In this document: in pieces, positions 42,964 through 51,384 of the stretch
Position numbering within the stretch: the stretch's first letter is position 1
How the letters are laid out: each line of letters opens with the position of its first letter
Assembly (NCBI RefSeq): GCF_000367345.1
Contig: NZ_BARE01000012.1
Span: 62,001-126,000, forward strand
DNA length: 64,000 bases
Source: Sphingobium xenophagum NBRC 107872
Lineage (GTDB): Bacteria; Pseudomonadota; Alphaproteobacteria; Sphingomonadales; Sphingomonadaceae
Reading direction: 5' to 3'
Position numbers and translations under genes: made by a program
The notes under the pieces: model-generated
Database searches by the model: none
Seen by the model: only the letters and a program-made list of their open reading frames with translations
What the model was told of the DNA's origin: nothing

Positions 42964-44112
42964 TCAGTCAAGCGTGGCGTAGGCGTCCAGCCGGAACGGA
43001 TTGACCGCGCCGCCATCGCGCATTTTCGCCACCCATTGCGCGTCCATCAGGAGGGCGCGGCCGACCGCAATCAGGTCGAATTCGCCGCGCGCCATCCTGT
43101 CGGCCACCAGCGCCAGATTGTCGGTCATGACGGTCGGCTGCGCGAAGGAGGATTGAAGATCCTTGCTGAGGCCCACGCCGCCGACCGCGATAGTCGGCTT
43201 GCCAGTCAGCTTCCTGATCCAACCCGCCAGCCCCATGTCGGAACCCTCGAAGGCCGGCGCCGTTAAAATGCGGGTGCTGGCGTCGAAAATATCCACCCCC
43301 GCCTCGACGAGCGGGGCGAGCATCGCTTCCAGTTCCGCAGGCGTCTCAGCATTTCGGGCGTCATAATCCTGGAGCTTCCACTGGGAAAAGCGGAAGATGA
43401 CCGGAAAGTCCGGGGCGGTCACGGCCCGGATCGCCCGCACCAGTTCGACCGCAAAGCGCGCGCGCTCAGCGATCCCGCCGCCCCAGCGGTCTTCCCGCAC
43501 ATTGGTATGGCGCCACAGGAAACTGTCGATCAGATAGCCATGCGCGCCATGCAGGGCCGCGCCGTCGAAACCCACCGCCTTCGCGTTGGCCGCACTGCGG
43601 GCGAAGGCGGCGATCAGGTCGCCGATCTCGCTGTCGGTCAGCGGGGCGGTGGGCACGCGCACCTGTTCCAGATAGTCGGGAGAGACCATCGCCTTGTCGG
43701 TCGGCCCCCAAATACCCGAGGGGCGCGCCGAGGGCGCGTCGGGATGATAGCCTGTGCCCGGCACGCGTATGACGCCCTGATGCCACAACTGAGGGATGAT
43801 GAGGCCGCCCGCCGCATGCACGCCGTCCACGATGGTGCGCCAGCGCGCGAGCGCTTCGTCGCCATGCAGGACGGGCGAAGCGCCACCCCCCATGGTTTCA
43901 CGTCCCACGGCGGCGGGATGATCCACGCCCACCCCTTCGGTAATGATCAGGCCTACATCGGCTTCGGCCCGTCGTCGATAATAGCCCGCCACGCCGTCCG
44001 AGGGGATGCCGCCCGGCGAGAAATTGCGCGTCATCGGCGCCATCACGAACCGGTTGCGCAGGTGCAGCGAGCCCATCGTGAACGGTGTGTATAAAATCTC
44101 GGCCTGCCCCAT
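42964..44112 (-). CDS. Old Yellow Enzyme-family NADH:flavin oxidoreductase
   Basis: A 382-residue FMN TIM-barrel protein. The ATG at 44112 has GAGAGGA upstream, with an in-frame TTG one codon earlier. It shows NRFVMAPMTRNFSPGG, LWHQGV, DGAALHGAHGYLIDSFLW with the substrate-binding His pair, and NVREDRWGG. There is no C-terminal iron-sulfur or NADPH domain, unlike dienoyl-CoA reductase. Members reduce activated C=C bonds, including steroid enones. It is transcribed alone from a promoter with a clean copy of the repeated dyad. Confidence 0.9.
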   Translation of the reverse strand: MGQAEILYTPFTMGSLHLRNRFVMAPMTRNFSPGGIPSDGVAGYYRRRAEADVGLIITEGVGVDHPAAVGRETMGGGASPVLHGDEALARWRTIVDGVHAAGGLIIPQLWHQGVIRVPGTGYHPDAPSARPSGIWGPTDKAMVSPDYLEQVRVPTAPLTDSEIGDLIAAFARSAANAKAVGFDGAALHGAHGYLIDSFLWRHTNVREDRWGGGIAERARFAVELVRAIRAVTAPDFPVIFRFSQWKLQDYDARNAETPAELEAMLAPLVEAGVDIFDASTRILTAPAFEGSDMGLAGWIRKLTGKPTIAVGGVGLSKDLQSSFAQPTVMTDNLALVADRMARGEFDLIAVGRALLMDAQWVAKMRDGGAVNPFRLDAYATLD

Positions 44113-44172
44113 CAAAGCGATCCTCTCCTCTGCCTGTCAAAAGACCGTGCATCCGCGGATGGGCCCCGAAAA

Positions 44173-44188
44173 CCTATCCTCTGACAGG
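44173..44188. promoter_or_regulatory. CCTATC-CTCT-GACAGG dyad upstream of the Old Yellow Enzyme gene
   Basis: A clean member of the repeated dyad 61 bases before the ATG at 44112. The 12-base palindrome CATCCGCGGATG (44150-44161) lies between it and the start. Confidence 0.65.
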
Positions 44189-44203
44189 ACATCCGCGCCC
44201 AAT

Positions 44204-44221
44204 ACCCGAGCATGCTCGGGT
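44204..44221 (-). terminator. 18-base perfect palindrome after the ferredoxin gene
   Basis: ACCCGAGCATGCTCGGGT lies 5 bases past the ferredoxin stop codon. It can fold into a stem of at least seven pairs. There is no T-run, but the position fits a transcript end. Confidence 0.5.
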
Positions 44222-44225
44222 CGAC

Positions 44226-44432
44226 TCAGGCGGCTTTGACGGCAAGGGCGGACTGCGGACAGGCCTCGGCGCCTTCCCGGGCCTGCTCCTCTAGTCCTTC
44301 AGGAACGATTTCGTCGTCGACATACACGATGCCATTGGCGTCAAGCTTGTACACTTGGGGGCAAATTTCGGCGCACACGCCATAACCGCAGCATGCCGCC
44401 TTATCGATTACCACTTTCAGTTTCTGGCTCAT
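44226..44432 (-). CDS. Single-cluster [3Fe-4S]/[4Fe-4S] ferredoxin of the P450/dioxygenase type
   Basis: A 68-residue ferredoxin with C14-C-G-Y-G-V-C20, C24-P and a late C-P at residue 58. The spacing C-x2-Y-x2-C plus CP is that of small actinobacterial ferredoxins that serve cytochromes P450, in which the middle ligand position is replaced (here by Tyr), usually giving a [3Fe-4S] cluster. It is divergent from the dioxygenase genes, so it is probably their electron carrier together with the reductase at 46533. It could also serve the P450 at 52624. Confidence 0.9.
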   Translation of the reverse strand: MSQKLKVVIDKAACCGYGVCAEICPQVYKLDANGIVYVDDEIVPEGLEEQAREGAEACPQSALAVKAA

Positions 44433-44464
44433 CCTGCCTCTCCTTCTTGGCCGAACATTACACC

Positions 44465-44493
44465 TTGAACAGATTTAGTTCAATATGTATAAC
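44465..44493 (+). promoter_or_regulatory. Sigma-70-like promoter with overlapping dyad for the dioxygenase operon
   Basis: TTGAAC (44465-44470) and TATAAC (44488-44493) are spaced by 17 bases, the ideal -35/-10 distance, 36 bases before the dioxygenase ATG. The -35 box is also the left arm of a perfect inverted repeat TTGAAC-AGATTTA-GTTCAA (44465-44483). An operator in that place would block polymerase binding. The TetR gene in the same operon is the likely reader. Confidence 0.65.
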
Positions 44494-44528
44494 ACGACTC
44501 AATCAAGGAAATCCTCCAGGAGAGCAAC

Positions 44529-45914
44529 ATGCTGCACAATGCCGGGCTGACGCTGAGCGACGGAACAACGCTTGACGATCTCATCAACCGCGACATGAAC
44601 GAGGTGTCGCTAAGGGTGATGAATGACAAGGAGCTGTACGAGCTGGAGATGGAGCGGGTTTTCGCCCGCACCTGGCTGCTCCTTGGCCATGAGTCGGAAA
44701 TTCCCAAGGCCGGCGACTATGTCATGCGCGACATGGCCGAAGACAATGTGATCGTCTCGCGCGACCGCAGTGGCGAAATCCACGTCATGCTGAACGTCTG
44801 CCCCCATCGCGGCATGAAGGTCTGCACGGCCGAAGCGGGCAATGCCCACGCCCATCGCTGCATTTACCATGGCTGGGCCTTCCGCGCGGACGGCAGCTTC
44901 ATCGGCGCGCCGATCGAAAAGGAGCAGATGCACGGCAACAAGCGGTCCAAGGACGAACTGGGACTGAAGAAGGCCCGCGTCCATCTCTATGGCGGCCTGA
45001 TCTTCGCCACCTGGAACAAGGATCTGTCGTTCGAGGATTATCTGGGCGACGCCAAATTCTACCTTGATCAGCTTTTCTGCCGTACGGACAACGGCCTTGA
45101 GATGCTTGGCCCGCCGCAGCGTTTCGTGCTGCCGTGCAACTGGAAGATTCCCGGCGAACAGTCCGGATCGGACGGCTTCCATACCCTGACCCTGCATCGT
45201 TCGCTGATGGAAGGCGGCATCATGGGCGGCACGGCCGAGTCGATCTATGACACCGCGCCGGGCATGTATGGCGTCGACCTTTCGGTGCCGCAGGGCCATA
45301 CGCTGCGTTGCCTGGAGGCGGCCCAGACCTTCAAGATGTTCGCCGACGTCAGCTTCGAAGGCAAGTCGACCGAGGAGCGGCTCCACCTGCTGCCGCCGCC
45401 GGGCATCACCAAGGAATTGATCCCGCAGCTGTTCAAGAATCTGTCGGAGGATCAGGTCAAGCAGTTGGCCAACATCCCACCCCAGGTGGGCGGCATGTTC
45501 CCGAACATTCTGATCGCCTTCATCTTCGCCCCCCGCACGGATGGCGGCGCGTCGGGCGCCCTGTCGCTGCACACCTATGTGCCCAAGGGGCCGGACAAGG
45601 TGGAGTTCGTGAATTTCATCTTCGCGGAAAAGGACGCACCGGAAGACGTGAAGCGCGACATGCTCCAGAACGCCATCTGGTCGACCGGCACATCGGGCAC
45701 GATCGAGCAGGACGATGCCGACACCTGGCCGCAGATCATGCGCAACTCGCGTGGTCATATGAGCAAGACCGTCACGCTCAAATATCAGGCGTTGCACGGC
45801 CATGAGCGTCCCGAAGGCTGGGTCGGCGGCGGCGATCTCTATCCCGGCTTCACCAAGGACGACACGCAGTGGGCTTGGTGGATGGCCTATTATAATCTGA
45901 TGGCCGAAGCGTGA
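44529..45914 (+). CDS. Aromatic ring-hydroxylating dioxygenase, large (alpha) subunit
   Basis: A 461-residue Rieske oxygenase. The [2Fe-2S] cluster ligands are C91-x-H93 (CPHRGM) and C111-x2-H114 (CIYHGWAF), with the usual 17 residues between them. The mononuclear iron site shows D215 and H218-x4-H223 in GSDGFHTLTLHR and the C-terminal IEQDDADTW stretch with the third ligand. It should insert O2 into a ring as a cis-dihydrodiol. The ATG has CCAGGAGAG upstream. It forms an operon with the beta subunit, reductase, SDR, TetR and an HsaA-like flavoprotein. Confidence 0.95.
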   Translation: MLHNAGLTLSDGTTLDDLINRDMNEVSLRVMNDKELYELEMERVFARTWLLLGHESEIPKAGDYVMRDMAEDNVIVSRDRSGEIHVMLNVCPHRGMKVCTAEAGNAHAHRCIYHGWAFRADGSFIGAPIEKEQMHGNKRSKDELGLKKARVHLYGGLIFATWNKDLSFEDYLGDAKFYLDQLFCRTDNGLEMLGPPQRFVLPCNWKIPGEQSGSDGFHTLTLHRSLMEGGIMGGTAESIYDTAPGMYGVDLSVPQGHTLRCLEAAQTFKMFADVSFEGKSTEERLHLLPPPGITKELIPQLFKNLSEDQVKQLANIPPQVGGMFPNILIAFIFAPRTDGGASGALSLHTYVPKGPDKVEFVNFIFAEKDAPEDVKRDMLQNAIWSTGTSGTIEQDDADTWPQIMRNSRGHMSKTVTLKYQALHGHERPEGWVGGGDLYPGFTKDDTQWAWWMAYYNLMAEA

Positions 45915-45942
45915 GCCGTCGCGACGAGAGAGGACAGATATC

Positions 45943-46518
45943 ATGGTGAACTACGCGACCGCCGCCATCGACAAGACCAGCGTGCTGCGCGGTCTTGTCT
46001 CCACCAAGCGGGTGCCGCTCGGGTCGGAAGTCTATAACCGCCTGCTCGAAACCCTCTATGACGAAGCCGCCGCGCTCGACGAACGCCGGTTCGACGACTG
46101 GGTGGCGTATCTCGAGCAGGATCTGAGCTATACCGCGCCCCTTCGCCTCACCCGCAACGGCCCGAACAAGGACCGCGACGTGGTGCGCACGATGAAGCAT
46201 TTCGACGAGAATTACGGCTCCATCCTGATGCGGACCGGTCGCCTGGCGAAGAGCGCCTGGGCCGAAGATCCACCATCGCGCACGCGCCGCTTCGTCACCA
46301 ATGTCCGCGTCGCCGAGAGCGAAACGGCTGGCGAGTACGAGGTGGTGAGCTACCTCTATGTCGAGCGCAGCCGCCTGGACAATCCGGATAACGAGACGAT
46401 CAGCGCCGAACGCCGCGACATCTGGCGGCTGGTCGACGGTGCTTACAAGCTGGCCAGCCGTGAAATCATCGTCGACCAGTCGACGCTGGGCATGTCCAAC
46501 TTCGCCATCTTCCTTTGA
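45943..46518 (+). CDS. Aromatic ring-hydroxylating dioxygenase, small (beta) subunit
   Basis: A 191-residue NTF2-fold structural subunit of the alpha3-beta3 oxygenase. Typical stretches are LYDEAAALDERRFDDWVAYL, DLSYTAPLRLTRNG and RFVTNVRVAES, with SREIIVDQSTLG near the end. The ATG follows GAGAGGACAG, 28 bases after the alpha gene. The beta subunit mostly shapes the hexamer and sometimes the specificity. Confidence 0.93.
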   Translation: MVNYATAAIDKTSVLRGLVSTKRVPLGSEVYNRLLETLYDEAAALDERRFDDWVAYLEQDLSYTAPLRLTRNGPNKDRDVVRTMKHFDENYGSILMRTGRLAKSAWAEDPPSRTRRFVTNVRVAESETAGEYEVVSYLYVERSRLDNPDNETISAERRDIWRLVDGAYKLASREIIVDQSTLGMSNFAIFL

Positions 46519-46532
46519 CCGGAGCGGCTTAG

Positions 46533-47702
46533 GTGACGGGAACCCCGCATATCGTGGTCGTCGGCAGCGGCCTTGCCGGTTATGGCGTTCTGCGTGAGCT
46601 TCGTAAGCTCGCGCCGGACGCCCGGCTGACGCTGGTCACGCAGGATGACGGGCATTTCTACTCCAAGCCCGCTTTGTCGACCGCATTCGCCAAGTGCAAG
46701 GTCGCCGATACGCTGATCACCACGCCGGCGGAAAAGATGGTCGCGCAGTTGAAGCTCGACCTTCGGGCCGGCCGTATCGTTGAAGCGATCGACCGGCAGG
46801 ACAAGGCCGTCCTGACGACCGGCGGGCCGATCTTCTACGATCGGCTGGTGCTGGCGCTGGGCGCCGATCCGGTTCGCCCGCCGATCGACGGGGACGCCGC
46901 GCACCGCGCGCTTGCGGTCAACAATCTCGACAATTATCGCGAATTTCGCGAAAGATTGCCGGACGGCGCGCGCGTGCTGGTGATGGGCGGTGGCCTCGTC
47001 GGCACCGAATTTGCCAACGACCTTTCCGCGAGCGGCTATCAGCCGGTGGTCGTCGACATGCTCGGCCATCCTCTCGCCCAACTCGTGCCGCCGGGGGTTG
47101 GTCAGATGATCCGCGACGCCCTGTCCGAAAAGGGCGTGGAATGGCATCTGGGCCGCAAGGTTCTGGCCATCCACAAGGGCGAAAAGGGGATCAGGGCTGA
47201 ACTGGACGACGGCCTGGTGATCGAGGCGGCGGCGGTCCTGTCCGCCGTCGGGTTGCGCCCACATATCGCGCTTGCGCAGGAGGCCGGGCTGGAGGTCGCG
47301 CGCGGCATCAAGGTCGATCAGACCGGCCGCACCAGCGATCCTGCCATCTATGCCATCGGCGATTGCGCCGAATATCCGCAGGGACTGGCGGCCTATGTCA
47401 CCCCGATCATGGCGGCGGCCCGCGCCATCGCACCCAGTGCGTTGGGCACGCCGACGGAGATCCGCTTTCCGCCGCTGTCGGTCCAGGTCAAGACCACCGC
47501 CTATCCTGTCGTCCTGCTGCCCGCGCCTGTCGGCGTGGACGGGCAATGGCAGGAAGTCGCCAATGACGAGCGCGGGCTGAAATATCATTATATCGACGCG
47601 GAGGGAGCGATCCGCGGCTATGTTTTCACGAAAGATTATTGCCAGGACCGCATGGACATGGACCGTGCCCTGAGCGAGCAGATGACAGGAGCGGCAGCGT
47701 GA
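46533..47702 (+). CDS. FAD-dependent ferredoxin/rubredoxin-type NAD(P)H reductase
   Basis: A 389-residue glutathione-reductase-type flavoprotein starting at a GTG. FAD motif VVVGSGLAGYG at the N-terminus, NAD(P)H motif VLVMGGGLVGTEFA mid-chain and the FAD-ribityl motif YAIGDCAEY. It resembles rubredoxin and P450/dioxygenase ferredoxin reductases. With the ferredoxin at 44226 it completes a three-component dioxygenase. The stop codon overlaps the GTG of the next SDR. Confidence 0.9.
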   Translation: MTGTPHIVVVGSGLAGYGVLRELRKLAPDARLTLVTQDDGHFYSKPALSTAFAKCKVADTLITTPAEKMVAQLKLDLRAGRIVEAIDRQDKAVLTTGGPIFYDRLVLALGADPVRPPIDGDAAHRALAVNNLDNYREFRERLPDGARVLVMGGGLVGTEFANDLSASGYQPVVVDMLGHPLAQLVPPGVGQMIRDALSEKGVEWHLGRKVLAIHKGEKGIRAELDDGLVIEAAAVLSAVGLRPHIALAQEAGLEVARGIKVDQTGRTSDPAIYAIGDCAEYPQGLAAYVTPIMAAARAIAPSALGTPTEIRFPPLSVQVKTTAYPVVLLPAPVGVDGQWQEVANDERGLKYHYIDAEGAIRGYVFTKDYCQDRMDMDRALSEQMTGAAA

Positions 47703-48511
47703 CGGGATTGGTGAAGGACAAGGTCGCAATCGTCACGGGCGGCGCGAAGGGGCTGGGCTACGGGATTTCCCGCTGCCTTGCACAGGCGGGCGCGCATCTC
47801 CTGATCACCGGCCGGGATGGCGCCGCCGCTGAAACGGTCGCCGCGGACATCACGCAAAGCTTCGGCGTCCGCGCCGTCGGCATGTCCGCCGACATGGGCG
47901 TCAAGACCGAAGTAGAAGCGATGATCGAGCGCGCCGTCGGCGAATTTGGCGGGCTGGACATATTGGTCAACAATGCGTCGCAGCTTTCGCCGAACGTCCT
48001 CCTCGAACAGAAGACGGACGAGATGCTCCAGCGGACGCTGGAGATCGGCACCTGGGGCAGTTGGTGGGCCATGCGCGCCGCCTTCCCGCATATGAAAGCG
48101 CGCGGCGGCGGTTCAATCATCAACTTCTATTCGATCGACGCCCAGACCGGCGCCTGGCTCCACGCCGACTATAATATGAACAAGGGTGCGATCCTGGGGC
48201 TTACCCGGACCGCCGCGGTCGAATGGGGCCGCTTCAACATCCGCACCAACGCCATCGCGCCGACCGGCATGGGGCAGGTGTTCGCAGACCTGGCGCAAAA
48301 CGTCCCCGGCTTCCTTGAGATGGCGACCGCCAGCAACCCGCTCAAACGCGCGGGCGATCCCGAAAAGGACATCGGCCCCGTCGTCCTGTTCCTGGCGTCC
48401 GAGATGTCGCGCTTCGTCAATGGCGAGCTGATCAATGTGGATGGCGGCCAGCATCTGCCGGGCTATGTCAGCGTTCCGCACAACCTCGCCGAGATGGAAG
48501 CACAAACATGA
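47699..48511 (+). CDS. SDR-family dehydrogenase, candidate cis-dihydrodiol dehydrogenase
   Basis: A 270-residue short-chain dehydrogenase from a GTG overlapping the reductase stop codon. TGGAKGLG, ILVNNASQLSPN (NNAS in place of NNAG), a catalytic Ser in FYSID and Y-x3-K in DYNMNKGAI, ending LINVDGGQHLPG. Its position straight after the dioxygenase system suggests it rearomatises the dihydrodiol to a catechol or oxidises a nearby hydroxyl, but sequence alone does not fix this. It overlaps the TetR start by ATGA. Confidence 0.85.
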   Translation: MTGLVKDKVAIVTGGAKGLGYGISRCLAQAGAHLLITGRDGAAAETVAADITQSFGVRAVGMSADMGVKTEVEAMIERAVGEFGGLDILVNNASQLSPNVLLEQKTDEMLQRTLEIGTWGSWWAMRAAFPHMKARGGGSIINFYSIDAQTGAWLHADYNMNKGAILGLTRTAAVEWGRFNIRTNAIAPTGMGQVFADLAQNVPGFLEMATASNPLKRAGDPEKDIGPVVLFLASEMSRFVNGELINVDGGQHLPGYVSVPHNLAEMEAQT

Positions 48512-49140
48512 AATTGATGCCGCACAACGACTGGAGTGAAATCGTCGCGACGGATCAGTCCGGCAGCGTCCAGAAGATCATGGACGGCACGTTGCGCGCG
48601 ATCAACTCCATCGGCGCGCGGCGCCTGTCGATGAGCGACATCAGCGAAAGCAGCGGCGTTTCGCGCGGCACGCTCTACCGTTATTTCGCATCCAAGGAAG
48701 AAGTGCTGGCGGCCTTTAGCGAATATGTTTGCAGCAGCTTTGAAAAAGGCATTGTGGAATCGGGGGAAGGCATCGCCGAACCGATCGAGCGCTTTCGCGC
48801 GGTGATGCGCTTTTACGGCCGCTTTACGATCGAGCGTTCGCCCGAAGGCATTTTCGAGGTCGAACCTGCCTTCCATCTCAATTTCCTGCGCAGTCATTTC
48901 GGCCGCCACAAGGCCGCCGTCCAGCGTGCGCTAGCGCCCGTCTTCGACCATTTCGACAGCCTGATCGGCCAGCGGGTCAACCGGGACGCCTTCTGCGACA
49001 CCATGGTCCGCCTGCAACTGAGCACGCTCATCATTCCCGCCACCCCGGATTGGCTGGCCATCTGGAACAGCGCCCCCGATCGATTGTGCGACTGGGCATT
49101 GCAGATCGCCGGACACCATAGCGAACATGAGAAAGGATGA
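48508..49140 (+). CDS. TetR-family regulator of the dioxygenase operon
   Basis: A 210-residue regulator with the N-terminal helix-turn-helix SMSDISESSGVSRGTLYRYFASKEEVL and a variable helical ligand domain. Its ATG overlaps the SDR stop codon, so it is made from the operon it likely represses, a negative feedback layout. The candidate operator is the TTGAAC-N7-GTTCAA repeat at 44465-44483. The ligand is presumably a pathway metabolite. Confidence 0.88.
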   Translation: MKLMPHNDWSEIVATDQSGSVQKIMDGTLRAINSIGARRLSMSDISESSGVSRGTLYRYFASKEEVLAAFSEYVCSSFEKGIVESGEGIAEPIERFRAVMRFYGRFTIERSPEGIFEVEPAFHLNFLRSHFGRHKAAVQRALAPVFDHFDSLIGQRVNRDAFCDTMVRLQLSTLIIPATPDWLAIWNSAPDRLCDWALQIAGHHSEHEKG

Positions 49141-49144
49141 ACTG

Positions 49145-50371
49145 ATGGCTACTGCCCCCAAGGTGGATAATGAGATCCAGTGCGGTTTTGCCGAAAAGGC
49201 TGTCGCTGACGCGATGGTGGAAAAGGCGCGCAGCTTGCGCGCTTTCCTGCAGGGCGAAGCGCCCGAGGGCGAAAAGCGGCGCAGCCCCACGCCCGCCGTC
49301 GACAAGATGCTCAAGGAAGAGGGATTCCTGCGCATGCTGCTGCCGCAACGGCTGGGCGGCATGGGCCTTTCCCCGACAGATTTCTGCCGGGTGCAGATGG
49401 AAATCGCCAAGGGCGATCCGGCGATCAGCTGGGTGATCCAGATCATCAACGGCACAAGCTGGATCACCAGCCTTGCGCCCGACGGCGTGCAGGACGCTGT
49501 GTTCGGCGACGGTCCCCAGCCGGTCTGTGGCGCCTACAACCCGCCGGGCAAGGCCCGCAAGGTTGACGGCGGCTGGATCATCAACGGCTCATGGCCCTAT
49601 ATGTCCGGGTCGCGGCAGTCGAAATGGGCGCAGCAGGGCGTCGTGCTGGAGGGGTATGACGGCCCGGTCGTTCCGGGCATCAGCATGTGCTATCTGCCGA
49701 TGGACAGCATGACCATCCAGGACACATGGTTCGTTTCGGGCATGCAGGGGACCGGCTCCGACACGGCGGTCGCCAAGGATGTATTCATTCCCGAAGCCCA
49801 GATGGTGCTGATGGATGAACGCGCCGGCCAGATCGACCGGACCAAGCGCCATTTCGGCGCGCCCTCCGATCTGCTGCCCGCCGTCCCGGTCGTCCGCACC
49901 ACGGGCATCGCTCAGTTGATCGGCGCGGTCGAGGCCATGTTGGAGATCGTCACCGCCGAGGCTCCCAAAAAGCCGGTGCTGACGACGATTATCGGCCCGC
50001 GCACCAAGTCAGGTGCCTATATGCGCGATCTGGGCGAAGCGGCGGCGATGATCGACACCGCAAAGCTGATCCTGTTCGACCTGACTGCCAAGCTGGATCG
50101 CGTCGGTCTGGGCGAAGAATTCACTCTGGCGGAAAAGGCGAAACAGCGCGCAGGCGGCGCGCAGATGATCGAACTGGTTCATGGCGCCAGCGAGTCGCTG
50201 ATGTTCCAGGCCGGCTCCTCCGGCTTTGCGCTGGACAAGCCGATCAACCGCTACTGGCGGGACATTTCGATGGCGCTGCGGCACATCCAGAATATCCCGA
50301 CCATCGGCTATGAAATCTATGGCCGGAACCTGACCGGCGCCGATCCGATCTCTCCCCCGGGCGCCTATTGA
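49145..50371 (+). CDS. HsaA-like flavin-dependent monooxygenase (acyl-CoA dehydrogenase fold)
   Basis: A 408-residue protein from the ATG at 49145 with AAAGGA upstream; MRKDEL at 49127 would overlap the TetR gene and is less likely. It has the acyl-CoA dehydrogenase fold but the pattern of two-component oxygenases: LLPQRLGGMGLSPTDF, INGSWPYMSGSRQSKWA, GMQGTGSDTAVAKDVFIP and the type 2 C-terminal domain with YWRDISMALRH. HsaA hydroxylates a phenolic seco-steroid using reduced flavin from a partner. The FMN reductase at 31112 could serve. It is the last gene before a terminator. Confidence 0.83.
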   Translation: MATAPKVDNEIQCGFAEKAVADAMVEKARSLRAFLQGEAPEGEKRRSPTPAVDKMLKEEGFLRMLLPQRLGGMGLSPTDFCRVQMEIAKGDPAISWVIQIINGTSWITSLAPDGVQDAVFGDGPQPVCGAYNPPGKARKVDGGWIINGSWPYMSGSRQSKWAQQGVVLEGYDGPVVPGISMCYLPMDSMTIQDTWFVSGMQGTGSDTAVAKDVFIPEAQMVLMDERAGQIDRTKRHFGAPSDLLPAVPVVRTTGIAQLIGAVEAMLEIVTAEAPKKPVLTTIIGPRTKSGAYMRDLGEAAAMIDTAKLILFDLTAKLDRVGLGEEFTLAEKAKQRAGGAQMIELVHGASESLMFQAGSSGFALDKPINRYWRDISMALRHIQNIPTIGYEIYGRNLTGADPISPPGAY

Positions 50372-50378
50372 GGTCGAA

Positions 50379-50413
50379 AGAAGGGTCGCCCCTTTCCCAA
50401 CGGGCGACCTTCT
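50379..50413 (+). terminator. Terminator of the dioxygenase operon
   Basis: AGAAGGGTCGCCC (50379-50391) pairs with GGGCGACCTTCT (50402-50413) with one bulged base and a 10-base loop, followed by CTTCTCC. It starts 8 bases after the last stop codon of the operon. Confidence 0.65.
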
Positions 50414-50459
50414 CTTCTCCGCGGCCAGGCCGCATCCATCACTACCATAGGGGAATGCC

Positions 50460-51380
50460 ATGCGGGCCGCCCTGATCGACAGCGATGGCGGCTTCGCGCT
50501 GGCCGATCATCCCGAACCGACCGCGCAGCCCGGCCATCGCGTCATCGACGTTGCGGCCGCCGGAATCGGGCCCACGGACCTCATGCGCGCGAAGGGCTTT
50601 TTCGGTCCCGTCGATGCGCCCTATGTGCCCGGCGGCGAGGGTGTCGGGCATCTGGATGATGGAAGCCGCGTCTACTTCGGCCATAGCAGGCCGCCCTTCG
50701 GCGCGATCGCGGAACGCACGCTTGTGGCCGAGGAGGAAATCTGGCCTGCTCCAGACGGCCTTTCCGACGACCAGCTGATCGCCCTCGCCATCTCCGGCAC
50801 CGGCGCGCTGATCCCTCTGGAAGAGGCGCGGATCGCGAAGGGCGAGTCCGTCCTCATTCTCGGCGCGACCGGCCCTGTCGGGCAGATCGGCGCGCAGGTC
50901 GCCCGGCTGCTGGGCGCGGGCCGCGTCGTGGCGGCGGCGCGCGGCCGCGAACGGCTGGAGGCCATGCAGGCCGCCGGTCATGCCGATGCGATCGCCCTGT
51001 TGGGCGAGGGCGATGACGAGGCGGCGCTGAAAGCGGTCTCGGAAGGTGGCTATGACGTCGTGCTCGACATCATCTATGGTCCGCCGGCTGAAGCGGCGAT
51101 GCGCGCCACGCGGCCCGGCGCGCGCATGATGAGCATTGGCGTGCAGGCCGGACCGACGGTCACGCTGTCCCTACGCGATCTCGTCTTCCGCAGCCATATC
51201 GGCGTCGGCACCGGGCAACGCCCCGCCAGCGAGCGCCGCGCCGCCTATGACCGGCTGATCGCCATGGCGATGACGCGGAGCCTGACCGTCGACACAACCC
51301 GCTACGCCTTTGCCGATGCCGCCGAGGCCTGGGCGGCGCAGGCCGGCAGTCCCCATGGCAAGATCGTCATCACCCGCTGA
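50460..51380 (+). CDS. Quinone oxidoreductase-like medium-chain dehydrogenase
   Basis: A 306-residue MDR protein, short for the family. It has GIGPTDLMRAKGFFG, VPGGEGVGHL, the Rossmann motif LGATGPVGQIGAQVARLLGA and a NADP-type AARGRERL. The C-terminus ends SPHGKIVITR. The ATG has AGGGGAATGCC. It is followed 4 bases later by the carbonic anhydrase-like gene and then the nitroreductase, forming a short operon after the dioxygenase terminator. Confidence 0.84.
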   Translation: MRAALIDSDGGFALADHPEPTAQPGHRVIDVAAAGIGPTDLMRAKGFFGPVDAPYVPGGEGVGHLDDGSRVYFGHSRPPFGAIAERTLVAEEEIWPAPDGLSDDQLIALAISGTGALIPLEEARIAKGESVLILGATGPVGQIGAQVARLLGAGRVVAAARGRERLEAMQAAGHADAIALLGEGDDEAALKAVSEGGYDVVLDIIYGPPAEAAMRATRPGARMMSIGVQAGPTVTLSLRDLVFRSHIGVGTGQRPASERRAAYDRLIAMAMTRSLTVDTTRYAFADAAEAWAAQAGSPHGKIVITR

Positions 51381-51384
51381 TCCC

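Noticed and set aside
44133..44148. CCTGTC-AAAA-GACCGT as a second dyad before the Old Yellow Enzyme gene
   Set aside because: Only the left half fits. The clean copy 40 bases away is sufficient, and single half-sites are expected by chance.
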